Assembly (NCBI GenBank): GCA_051650105.1
Contig: JBOFIJ010000012.1
Span: forward strand, 16,865-80,864
Source of the DNA: CAMWXW01 sp051650105
Lineage (GTDB): Bacteria; Desulfobacterota; Desulfovibrionia; Desulfovibrionales; Desulfovibrionaceae
Reading direction: 5' to 3'
Length of the DNA stretch: 64,000 bases
The notes below the pieces were generated by a model. That model made no database searches. It had not been told where the DNA came from and saw nothing but the letters and a program-made list of their open reading frames with translations. This document shows positions 21,401-28,120 of this stretch, one piece after another (position 1 is the stretch's first letter; every line of letters begins with the position of its first letter). Made by a program: the position numbers and the translations under genes.

Positions 21401-22943
21401 TTCGGATATGCTGTCCCATCTTGACAATTTACATGAAACCGCTAGCACCTTATTGAATACTGCAAGAAAGGCTAATAGCAATACTTCTCAGCAGTTTGTC
21501 GCTTTACTAGAAAACACACAACATTTGCAAACAACTCTTAGAAATGGAACTATCGCTCTTGAAAATGCTTTCCCCCTATTAGAAAGTCTTATAACACAAT
21601 TAACTTTCATCACAGAAATACTTTTTGGACACACACACACAGCTTCTCCTGCAACCCCTCTTCCCACAATAGTAGAGGAACAAGAAAGGCCAGAACAAAG
21701 AGAATTTGCAGAATTACTACAAACGGCGCTTATAGTATATCCATCACATACCTTTGAGCTTAGTATACTACTTCATCAAGTAAATACTATAGACGAAAAT
21801 TCTCCAGATGCACAGCAAGAACTCACTCTTATCCGCAGAGATTATGAAAAAATGATACATCTTCTTTCTCATCCAAATCCCACTAGACAATGTTCTCTAA
21901 ACGCATTTCAAGAATATAAAAATAAAATTGCTCTTCTTATTGAACAAACATCAAATATGGAACAACAGGATCTTAATGACAGTGTTTATCAAAATACTAC
22001 CTTACAAATGCTCTGTGACCATTTAACATATTCTTTTGATGAACAGAGTCTTGCAATGTCTGCTATTAATAATCTCTCAATATTAGAGATCAGTCTCTCT
22101 GCCTTACAAAGAAGATCTTTTTCACAAAGAGAAACATCATTATCAAGACAAGAAATAGTTCAAGCAATTGAAAGCACACCCTCTACTTCACTAAATATTA
22201 GTGTTTTCCGAAAAAGACTTGCTGTAGTCGCATTGTTATTGGAGCATTCTTCTCGAAAAGAAGATATATCCGCCCCCAATACATTGTTATCTTCACTCTT
22301 TATTTCTCTTCAGACTCTTCTTGCTTCTCTAAATGAACAAACATGTACTATATTTGCTCCTATGCTTACTTCTTTAGAAGCCCAAACTATTAGATTATTA
22401 CAAAAACCTCCTTTTGCTGAAAGCTCTAGAAGAAGTGATGAGCCCACTCCTCTTTCTAGAAATGACGCTGCGTTATTGAATCAAGCAGTTCTACTAATTT
22501 CCCTATACGATTTCCTACATTCTGAGACACAATCCAAAATATCACAGACTAATGAAGAACAACTTTTGACACAAAATATCCGGTTCTTACAGACACACTG
22601 CCAAGGTCTTCAAATATCTTCCAGCATTTTGTCTGATATATCTCAGACTCGTTCTCTTCTTCTCACAATATCAGAAAATACACACAAGGGAGAAAGTAAT
22701 AAAAACGTGCTAGAACAAGAAGTATCAAAATTAAAAAGTACTATCAACGGTATGAGAACGGCTTCAAGCGCCGTCTCATCACATCTTTTAGACAATGAAG
22801 ACCTCATTACAGAACTATACACACAATATTGTCAAAATAGCAGCTCAGAACTTTTTATTCTCATTCTTTCGCTCATAATACAAACATATAGAATTATCAC
22901 ATCTCCAGATGCAGCCCCTGCCGTAAGACGTAAAGGACCTTAA
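15462..22943 (+). CDS. Giant alpha-helical protein of unknown function (2493 aa)
   Basis: A single intact frame of 2493 codons with AGGGA before the ATG. I do not recognise any family. The chain is rich in Leu, Ser, Glu, Gln and Ile and reads as long successive amphipathic helices of the type LLxxLxxLLxxIxxxL, suggesting helical bundles or coiled coils. Low-complexity linkers break it: an acidic/glycine segment near 708-767 (GAGAGGDDDNNG), a Pro/Ser-rich part near 1393-1436 (PSPPARKRP) and a Thr/Pro run near 1645-1660. No signal peptide or catalytic motif is evident; the last 40 residues include one hydrophobic stretch and a basic end (VRRKGP). A decayed paralogue fragment lies at 8485-8850. 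A secreted effector or a structural protein are guesses only. Confidence 0.85.
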   Translation: MPELNGLPPVSETNTTNATPIETTISRVTQVHSTSPVPPERVSPTIFQPEYLPQTTSLQEYTTTQMSQEAREFLSILEATLLSLNKLTDSEESRQRFNEITSSLEIILSSLPQIRYREPNISIPLSATIQTITDRITSSLNHRNMAALSSSIALLKSLSEEFNLTVSSSSFTAFERRKGRISAVESSGVPGHFILPEGYSPTETTEAAINLLNTLPHNAISEALVVPYSRALEQQPRELRYQFMREVELLTQAFTPLHAISNHVRRAYKDITLVSTEIDQNKLLRQHVQHLITNHFPHGIDSASLLLRGSLNSFDYTQPTLQELYNIMVSRTKFLSAKEILHFLTAADSSSQEGGNIRVQVIKYFGIFPIFLRHALNPHSHIYQDLLILCDLLETKDYVNAAKHAMNLRSQENISSEERNLISTIFYLMFPVEHLPEESQAMTALLTALRDNVFSSTEISVLQEDSLALLPLRMLHHHTNSQLDSNPGERRLTELSHFISELLDSASSLTPHELLSTMLPTITAELNTLLLSIIDGLSSPQQGAVQTLDQLRYSLYQQFQNVLSQFPEEFSQLFIPSSREVVAVNHPNYIRNMHATLSAIFEHTKNAETHGIYLPTSGQSLFSSELCKIVLSSSSYPRNLWISKETFTQLRESYDLFCNTLESMEQTPLSQKEGLYSDLSALYNATIQRVQNILESRGVSSDDIIHVQDQEDDIPAESSSTEFSLDTQGNQVLSSAGEGHLPSTSISNVLSGAGAGGDDDNNGFPNLQINSTYNNAIRQSSYAHLYRILYEMFGHLLYGQQARDLYSELIDLENGSIRHTIEELQQQINGLYNTMLIYDQRHLTHSESVSHMSVITSISKILPEDLALQRRITTTSKDVNTVFRDIEEGRDPSVPLDTLTLSIRSLLQDIFTSLEEADNGKRRHIFQHLVQYIQSENSNADRLGIVLNDSLLENIRNIISSSSAYSGSMEELRDSFSRAYQITQSIQTFYRNQNHHIRSLRNQFEALQLISYSVSSDFTDRIRRLHDALLEREAAYPAIITNSRRILDKMDIESTESERQTLLTFVTDLEGRFNEFSTVHPTLRRIFSSMRARIQNPSPILQSDLTYYSDQMTMYSNIFSSLERINNVYLSTAAPSLEDRDFINSPVNSHSRLSGTIDSELPREEESTEFILNRFDTSFAQRYGIVPTYLLAIHTERRSRLKRLLEAIISHTEKDSLSEEEHTLLREMQETLSTTALLPHIISYAHYKNMLSTVEQALAPIAQKMNTSVNPTPLVNQEISLATSAESAFVISLHQEYVFRFKLIESQRDLPQDLFLAILKLRYLLSHLSEGMQHINLQLNSEEFLLFSSLLQEINELLSRIESALSTEKSPTPTSLFSHRDDEIIAILGSQPTSTLRTPQASPVTTPDIIVNIIDEEGLHSPSSMQPSPPARKRPVRVRLYALLENIEQRGRFLKMFADVMSSIISEENRQIAREYYTLCLDIGVQSTDITDDSEDLEDRLNGIQDRVVQHSVKIDQHLSLLLTFLSQENIPSIMTPAVDWRIYLTNTEHQRLQDELNSINTTSSQSIGKSLDDTLLWQELLSLEDILSARRDANDAPPVLLLFLNLIHTIRGLDLENRSTIYPNASVRAILYYTARTLSFFQNVQTSTPPSTPTPENVVEPSTFLDQIERVLSLLRLHYHLNPSDTEKEKNINDRRTLEQIKNALGTLLNAEKTSEASQLVEENINSISNMQVEAEEALRTHLDHGGHLTARSRLFDFTLRPEQIGNLYTLSNSLPDSIQPEDIETHLQFLNPIHSILSHLRPAPRVEDALLSFISTLEGLYSGIQARLRKEIFSRGSLLAVQHMLFLLHNNLYPSTITVSPTNIPIFTPTSIMAEQHSTVASLRPLFTEMRQIMTALSRVIGENTALENELLIIENALVILEGETLTPEDSKFVNKTLQNFVRHYELLRALHYLYFNDLPLSGQEKTTIMDKASIRNTSDMLSHLDNLHETASTLLNTARKANSNTSQQFVALLENTQHLQTTLRNGTIALENAFPLLESLITQLTFITEILFGHTHTASPATPLPTIVEEQERPEQREFAELLQTALIVYPSHTFELSILLHQVNTIDENSPDAQQELTLIRRDYEKMIHLLSHPNPTRQCSLNAFQEYKNKIALLIEQTSNMEQQDLNDSVYQNTTLQMLCDHLTYSFDEQSLAMSAINNLSILEISLSALQRRSFSQRETSLSRQEIVQAIESTPSTSLNISVFRKRLAVVALLLEHSSRKEDISAPNTLLSSLFISLQTLLASLNEQTCTIFAPMLTSLEAQTIRLLQKPPFAESSRRSDEPTPLSRNDAALLNQAVLLISLYDFLHSETQSKISQTNEEQLLTQNIRFLQTHCQGLQISSSILSDISQTRSLLLTISENTHKGESNKNVLEQEVSKLKSTINGMRTASSAVSSHLLDNEDLITELYTQYCQNSSSELFILILSLIIQTYRIITSPDAAPAVRRKGP

Positions 22944-23253
22944 ATAAAGGAAATATACTAAAAAAGATACCCCAGTTGTATACATTCTATCTAGGAATAA
23001 ATAGGAATACGCTCGTATCGAAGAGGATTTGTTCTCCCTAGTCATCCTATCAGCCGATTATAATTCTACTCTTCAAATAAATCTGGCCACACGGCTAGAT
23101 AGTCACCTCTATAGAAAAATATGAGAGTCAATTTGTGCCTTTTATCAAGATTCACAAAAAAGCATTATTATATAACTCACTATTATATAACGTCCCTACA
23201 GAATAACTCTGCTAATAGAGCTTTATAACAATAAGTAACAAGTATCTCTATAA
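22944..23253. other. Spacer between convergent genes
   Basis: About 310 bases between the giant gene and cvpA, which point at each other. I see no gene and no strong hairpin that would mark a shared terminator. Confidence 0.5.
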
Positions 23254-23751
23254 TTATAGTGTTCTTTCTGTTAAAGAATCAGGCAATAAGAAATTTAATA
23301 TTCGTGTGCTTCTTTCCACATGCGGAGCAAGAACAGATTCCTCCACTCCTGTAGCCGATACATGAAATTTTTGCAATATTATTAGCAAAACACTAGACAC
23401 CAATAATGCAATAATAAAACCCATAATCCCACCAACCAAATGATCTAACCACCCTATAATTTTTATACTGAGAAACCTTTTTAGGAGTCCACCCAAAAGA
23501 GTAACAAGTAAATATATTGCAATGAAGACAATAATATAGCTTACTAACGACGCTACAGATGTTGAAGAAAAATATATCTGTATTGTCGATACAAATTTCA
23601 TATACACCTTAGCAGACACTGTCATGCCTAGAAAAATTCCTAAAAACATAGACATCTGTTTAACAAAACCCGTATATGCACCCCTAAAAATAAATAAGAG
23701 AATAAGAAGTATTAGAATAACATCAAGGTAATTCATATATTGCTGTGTCAT
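23254..23751 (-). CDS. cvpA: CvpA-family membrane protein
   Basis: A 165-aa protein starting at the ATG at 23751, eight bases after AGGAG; two in-frame GTG codons lie just upstream. YLDVILILLILLFIFRG followed by GFVKQMSMFLGIFLG matches the start of the CvpA/colicin V production family. About four membrane helices can be seen (residues 6-25, 28-48, 65-88, 103-125), then a hydrophilic tail. The family sits in the inner membrane and has been tied to colicin V export and envelope stress, with the biochemical role unsettled. The first third of this gene lies in copy one of a 226-bp tandem repeat that has been multiplied upstream of it. Confidence 0.8.
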   Translation of the reverse strand: MTQQYMNYLDVILILLILLFIFRGAYTGFVKQMSMFLGIFLGMTVSAKVYMKFVSTIQIYFSSTSVASLVSYIIVFIAIYLLVTLLGGLLKRFLSIKIIGWLDHLVGGIMGFIIALLVSSVLLIILQKFHVSATGVEESVLAPHVERSTRILNFLLPDSLTERTL

Positions 23752-24305
23752 CCGCACCACTCCTAAAAAGTACTCAATACTCTATTTTATTTGTTTCAAA
23801 AGATCCCATGGAATAAGATTCTTCTCATTCTAAGGTTTACTACTCGTTCACATCTAGAAAGATTCCTAAAAATACAGATACCCGTCTAACAAAACCCCTA
23901 TATGCACCACAAAAAACAAATAAGAGAATAAAAAATACTAGAATAACATTAAGGTAATTCATATATTATTGCGTCATCCACACAATTTCTAAAGAATATT
24001 TACTGCTCTACTTCGTCTGTTTCAAAACATTCCACGGAACAAGATTCTTTTCATTCTAAAGGTTACTACTCGGTCACGTCTAAAGAGATTCCTAAAGGTA
24101 CAGAACCCGTCTAATAAAACCCGTATATGCACCATAAAAAAGAACTAAGAGAATAAAAAATACTAGAATAACATCAAGGTAATTCATATATTATTGCGTC
24201 ATCCACACAATTTCTAAAGAATATTTACTGCTCTACTTCGTCTGTTTCAAAACATTCCACAGAACAAGATTCTTCTAATTCTAAAATTTGTACTCGTTCT
24301 TCTAA
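23628..24305. repeat. Three tandem copies of a 226-bp unit spanning a gene junction
   Basis: Units begin at 23628, 23854 and 24080, exactly 226 bases apart. Each starts with CTAGAAA/CTAAAGA plus GATTCCTAAA and contains AAGGTAATTCATATATT, the start of cvpA in minus-strand sense. Each then carries TTTCAAAACATTCCA or a variant, which is the end of the neighbouring 123-aa gene. Copy one still encodes the real cvpA N-terminus, and copy three still encodes the real C-terminus of the 123-aa protein. The other gene parts inside the copies have decayed. The structure is therefore a double tandem duplication of the junction between two genes. Confidence 0.85.
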
Positions 24306-24596
24306 CCACTCTAAAACAGCCTTTGCTGTTTGATGATTTAAAAGAACACGAGAATGTATAGCTCGAGTAACATTCCTCGCCGCAAAACGTGAATCTGAAG
24401 ACACTATCCCAGACGTAAGATTCGATTTTTCTTCTGAAACAATAGGAAGCTTATCATATTCTAAATAAAAATTAAGTTCTATTTCTCCATGTTTCGTCAC
24501 TCCACCCCACACACCATGAGCATATTGAAGACGAGTACTTACCTCTTGTTCATACTCATAATGAACCCGAGCCGGGAATATATTTCCTTCGTTCAT
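24225..24596 (-). CDS. Conserved-looking hypothetical protein (123 aa)
   Basis: A 123-aa soluble protein with AGGGGCAAG before the ATG (minus sense). I do not recognise it with certainty. Residues 12-50 alternate beta-type strands (VHYEYEQEVSTRLQYAHG, EIELNFYLEYD). A later part (NVTRAIHSRVLLNHQTAKAV) resembles the HAK-like helix of DUF3467 proteins, a small family of unknown role; this is a weak match. The tail is acidic with two cysteines. Its 3' end lies inside the third copy of the 226-bp tandem repeat, and cvpA was probably its immediate downstream neighbour before the duplication. Confidence 0.6.
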   Translation of the reverse strand: MNEGNIFPARVHYEYEQEVSTRLQYAHGVWGGVTKHGEIELNFYLEYDKLPIVSEEKSNLTSGIVSSDSRFAARNVTRAIHSRVLLNHQTAKAVLEWLEERVQILELEESCSVECFETDEVEQ

Positions 24597-24767
24597 GACT
24601 TGCCCCTTATTAAAAAATTCTTACAATTTATTTTGAAATAAAAAACTACACAAAAACATACTTTCTGTGTATACTCTAAAAAACAATTACTCCCTTATAC
24701 ACAATATATTTAACTTTTTCAAGTATTTATCTAAAAATAGATTTTTTTTATTACAAAGGAGACAATA

Positions 24768-25739
24768 ATGTACATTGTTACTGGAGGGGCTGGATTCATA
24801 GGAAGTGCACTCATTTGGAAACTAAATAGCGAGGGTATTCGAGATATCCTTATTGTCGACAACTTAGCATCTTCTGAGAAATGGAAAAATCTTATTGGTA
24901 AACAATTTTGTGATTATCTACATAAAGATACTTTTCTAAAGATACTAAGAAAAGATGGCTTACCTAAACATATTAAGGGCATTATTCACCTTGGAGCATG
25001 TTCTTCTACTACTGAAATAAATGCTGATTATTTAATGGAAAATAATTTTCATTATACTGTTACACTTTGTAAATATGCATTAAAACATGGTATTAGATTT
25101 TTAAATGCCAGTAGCGCTTCCACATACGGAGATGGTTCACAAGGATTTAATGACGACCTTAGCCTCATACCATTGTTAAGACCACTTAATATGTATGGAT
25201 ATACTAAACAGCTCTTTGATTTATGGACTATACAAAATGGATATGAAAATACCATTGCAAGTTTCAAATTCTTTAATGTCTATGGACCAAATGAATACCA
25301 CAAAGAATCTATGAGAAGCGTTATTCTAAAGTCCTTTATTGATATCAAAGAAGGAAAACACATTACATTATTTAAATCCTATAAAAAAGAATATGCCGAT
25401 GGAGAACAAAAACGTGACTTTGTTTATATAAAAGATTGTGTCTCCATTATATGTACATTCCTTATGAATCCTCAATTTAATGGAATATTTAATATAGGCA
25501 CAGGGCACTCCAGAACATGGAAAGATCTGGCTCTTGCTGTTTACAAAGCCCTTAATATGAAAGAAAACATTGAATTTATTGAAATGCCAGAAACACTTAA
25601 AGAAAAATACCAGTATTATACACAAGCAAACATGCAAAAACTGAGCGACCTTACAGGACTTACCTGCCAATACTCTTTAGAAGACGGTATTAAAGACTAT
25701 ATTCTAGAATACCTACAAAAAGAAAATTCGTACTTGTAA
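24768..25739 (+). CDS. hldD: ADP-L-glycero-D-manno-heptose-6-epimerase
   Basis: A 323-aa extended short-chain dehydrogenase with GGAG before the ATG. It converts ADP-D-glycero- to ADP-L-glycero-D-manno-heptose, the last step in making the heptose of LPS inner core. GGAGFIG at 6-12 binds NADP. ACSSTTE and NASSASTYGDG mark the family, and the catalytic pair lies in NMYGYTK (Y143, K147). NVYGPNEYHK is the substrate-loop signature of HldD rather than of GalE. The gene is alone on this strand and ends just before a strong two-way terminator shared with ftsA. It shows that this organism makes a heptose-containing LPS core. Confidence 0.92.
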   Translation: MYIVTGGAGFIGSALIWKLNSEGIRDILIVDNLASSEKWKNLIGKQFCDYLHKDTFLKILRKDGLPKHIKGIIHLGACSSTTEINADYLMENNFHYTVTLCKYALKHGIRFLNASSASTYGDGSQGFNDDLSLIPLLRPLNMYGYTKQLFDLWTIQNGYENTIASFKFFNVYGPNEYHKESMRSVILKSFIDIKEGKHITLFKSYKKEYADGEQKRDFVYIKDCVSIICTFLMNPQFNGIFNIGTGHSRTWKDLALAVYKALNMKENIEFIEMPETLKEKYQYYTQANMQKLSDLTGLTCQYSLEDGIKDYILEYLQKENSYL

Positions 25740-25761
25740 CCATTCGCTTTTCTTATTAAAA

Positions 25762-25807
25762 GACAACAACGAAAAAGAACATTCATTCGCTCTTTCTCGT
25801 TGTTGTC
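25762..25807. terminator. Bidirectional rho-independent terminator between hldD and ftsA
   Basis: A strong inverted repeat: GACAACAACGAAAAAGA pairs with TCTTTCTCGTTGTTGTC (one mismatch or bulge), with an eight- to twelve-base loop. A-rich sequence lies on the left and T/A-rich sequence on the right. It sits in the 82-bp gap between convergent hldD and ftsA and should end both transcripts. Confidence 0.85.
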
Positions 25808-25821
25808 GTATAATATTAATT

Positions 25822-27051
25822 CTACCAAATATCAGAAAACCAACGCCTCATCTTTTCTGTTACCTTTTTTACTACACTATCTTCCCTCATAGATTTCTTT
25901 ATGCTACCTTTTTCTTCTTTTTCCGATGCATATTGTAATAAACCCACTGCAGTCGCATAACGGGGATTATTCACAACATCCTTCAAACCACCCAAATTTC
26001 TTGGGTACCCTATACGAGTTGGTAAATCGAATATTTGTCCGGCAAGATCCACAACTCCTGGCAATAACGCAGTTCCTCCAGTTAAAACAACACCTGCTCC
26101 AAGACGATCTTTATACTCTGAACGAGACAGCTCTTTATCTATATGCCGCAAAATTTCTTCCATTCTCGCTTCACAAATCTGTGCCAATACCTTTCTTACA
26201 ACACGTCTCGATTCCCTCCCTCCCACACTTGGAACTTCTATGAAGTCATCTTCATCTATTAATGATTTCATAGCGCATCCACTTTGTGTCTTTATCATCT
26301 CCGCAGCAGACATCGGAGTACGTAAACCAAAAGCAATATCATTTGTAATATACTGACCTGCCATAGGAATAACACCAGTATAACGTATTGCATTCTGCAC
26401 AAAAACAGCAATATCGGCTGTCCCACCACCTATATCAACTAAAGCAACACCCAGCTCCCTTTCTTCATCTGTTAATACTGCTTTAGCAGATGCAAGTGCC
26501 TCTAGTACTATATCAGAAACAAGCAAACCACTTCTATCGCACGATTTTATAATATTTTGTGCCGATGTCACAGCACCTGTCACGATATGCACTTTCACCT
26601 CTAAACGAACTCCGGCCATTCCCAAAGGATCGGATATCCCTCTTTGATCATCCACAACAAATTCTTGCGGTAATACATGTACTACTTCTCTATCTAGTGG
26701 AATAGCAACAGCACGAGCAGCATCTAGTGCTCTTCCAATATCCTTAGAACCAACCTCTCCACCTGTTACCGCAACAACACCATGACTATTGAAGCCCTTT
26801 ATATGGCTACCAGCTATACCAGCATATACATTATGAATTTCACAACCAGCCATTAATGAAGCTTCTTCTAATGCCTTCTTTATCGACTGTACAGTTTGCT
26901 CTATATTAACAACCACACCATCTCGCAAACCTATAGAGCTTGAAGAACCTATCCCCACAATATCTATACCTGTAGAGGTATTTTCTCCAACAACTGCACA
27001 TATCTTTGTCGTACCTATATCAAGACCGACTATGAGCCCACCCTTGGACAT
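25822..27051 (-). CDS. ftsA: Cell division protein FtsA
   Basis: A 409-aa actin-like ATPase that anchors FtsZ to the inner membrane and recruits the divisome. GLDIGTTKICAVVGE at residues 9-23 is the phosphate-1 motif. VALVDIGGGTADIAVF is phosphate 2, and GVVLTGGTALLPG is the adenosine motif. The SHS2 insertion (1C domain) lies near 80-165. The C-terminal MRRWFSDIW is an amphipathic membrane-targeting helix typical of FtsA. Unusually, ftsZ does not follow: the gene ends at a terminator facing hldD, so ftsZ must lie elsewhere. Upstream, galE is on the same strand with a gap of about 100 bp. Confidence 0.93.
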   Translation of the reverse strand: MSKGGLIVGLDIGTTKICAVVGENTSTGIDIVGIGSSSSIGLRDGVVVNIEQTVQSIKKALEEASLMAGCEIHNVYAGIAGSHIKGFNSHGVVAVTGGEVGSKDIGRALDAARAVAIPLDREVVHVLPQEFVVDDQRGISDPLGMAGVRLEVKVHIVTGAVTSAQNIIKSCDRSGLLVSDIVLEALASAKAVLTDEERELGVALVDIGGGTADIAVFVQNAIRYTGVIPMAGQYITNDIAFGLRTPMSAAEMIKTQSGCAMKSLIDEDDFIEVPSVGGRESRRVVRKVLAQICEARMEEILRHIDKELSRSEYKDRLGAGVVLTGGTALLPGVVDLAGQIFDLPTRIGYPRNLGGLKDVVNNPRYATAVGLLQYASEKEEKGSIKKSMREDSVVKKVTEKMRRWFSDIW

Positions 27052-27148
27052 ATATTATCTCCCCTCTTTTCTGAGAAATACCATTCTTCATTCAGACTAC
27101 ACAACGTTTATAACTATACTATACTCTTTATTTTTTGTACAGTAAAAT

Positions 27149-28117
27149 TCATTCTTTATACCACCTACAAACACTATCTATCATATATTCTAGTGAAGAG
27201 TGGCGAGCTTGCCAATTCAATAAGAGCTTTACTCTAGAAATATCTGCGGCCCGTCTTGGAAAATCACCTTTTCTTCTTCTTGTTGTTACAATATTAAGAC
27301 GTCGCTGTGTCATTTTTTGCGCCAATGTATATATCTCTTTTAATGTATTTACCTTACCCGAACCAATGTTATAGTCTATGTAATTCAAAGATTGTTCTGG
27401 AAATTGATACAAAACTTGTATTACTGCTTCTATCACGTCATTTACATGCACAAAATCATACAAGGCTGTCCCATCAACTGTTGCATAATCATCACCATAT
27501 ATCGTTAGTGAAGTTCCTGAATCACCCAAACACCGCACAAGCTTATTCATAAAATTAAGATTATTGCTTGGAGGACCTATACCCCTACTACTATCCGCTC
27601 CAGCCACAGAAAAAAGACGAAGCACGACAGAACTAAAAGAATATCTCTGGCTGTATTCTTCTAACAATACTTCCATTTTCTTTCTTGTTACAGCATACGG
27701 AGTGACTGGTGATAAAACATGTTTTTCATCAATATACTCAGATAACGGCTTGCCGTACACAGCAGCTGTCGATAATAAAATAATTTTTGTGACTGACCTT
27801 CTGTGCATTGCTTCAAGAAGCGATTTCGTCCCAAGAACATTTACTTTATTATATATTTCTGGATTTTTAAAAGATTCCTCAAAAGGCTCTAACAAAGCAG
27901 CAGCATGTATGACAACATCTATAGAATACTTCGAGAATACTTTCTCCAAAAGCACCGTATCCGTTATATCCCCTTTCACTATAATAAAGGGAGATACCCT
28001 AGCCCGATGGCTTGTCAAAAAATTATCGTATATAATTGGCGTATGACCCTCTTCTGCTAATGCTGTAACACACGCCGAACCAATATATCCAGCACCACCT
28101 GTCACCAAAATATACAT
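27149..28117 (-). CDS. galE: UDP-glucose 4-epimerase-like protein
   Basis: A 322-aa extended SDR with TGGAGYIGSA at 6-15 (NAD binding), HAAALLEPFE, LSTAAVYG and a C-terminal sugar-nucleotide domain typical of GalE. It should interconvert UDP-glucose and UDP-galactose (or the N-acetyl forms) for surface glycans. The catalytic tyrosine is Y141 in TPYAVTRKKME. The residue four places later, a lysine in nearly all SDR epimerases, is Arg145 here, with lysines at 146 and 147. Whether activity is kept is unclear. Its start lies 3 bp after the stop of the DEAD-box helicase gene, so the two are probably co-transcribed, helicase first. Confidence 0.88.
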   Translation of the reverse strand: MYILVTGGAGYIGSACVTALAEEGHTPIIYDNFLTSHRARVSPFIIVKGDITDTVLLEKVFSKYSIDVVIHAAALLEPFEESFKNPEIYNKVNVLGTKSLLEAMHRRSVTKIILLSTAAVYGKPLSEYIDEKHVLSPVTPYAVTRKKMEVLLEEYSQRYSFSSVVLRLFSVAGADSSRGIGPPSNNLNFMNKLVRCLGDSGTSLTIYGDDYATVDGTALYDFVHVNDVIEAVIQVLYQFPEQSLNYIDYNIGSGKVNTLKEIYTLAQKMTQRRLNIVTTRRRKGDFPRRAADISRVKLLLNWQARHSSLEYMIDSVCRWYKE

Positions 28118-28120
28118 GCC

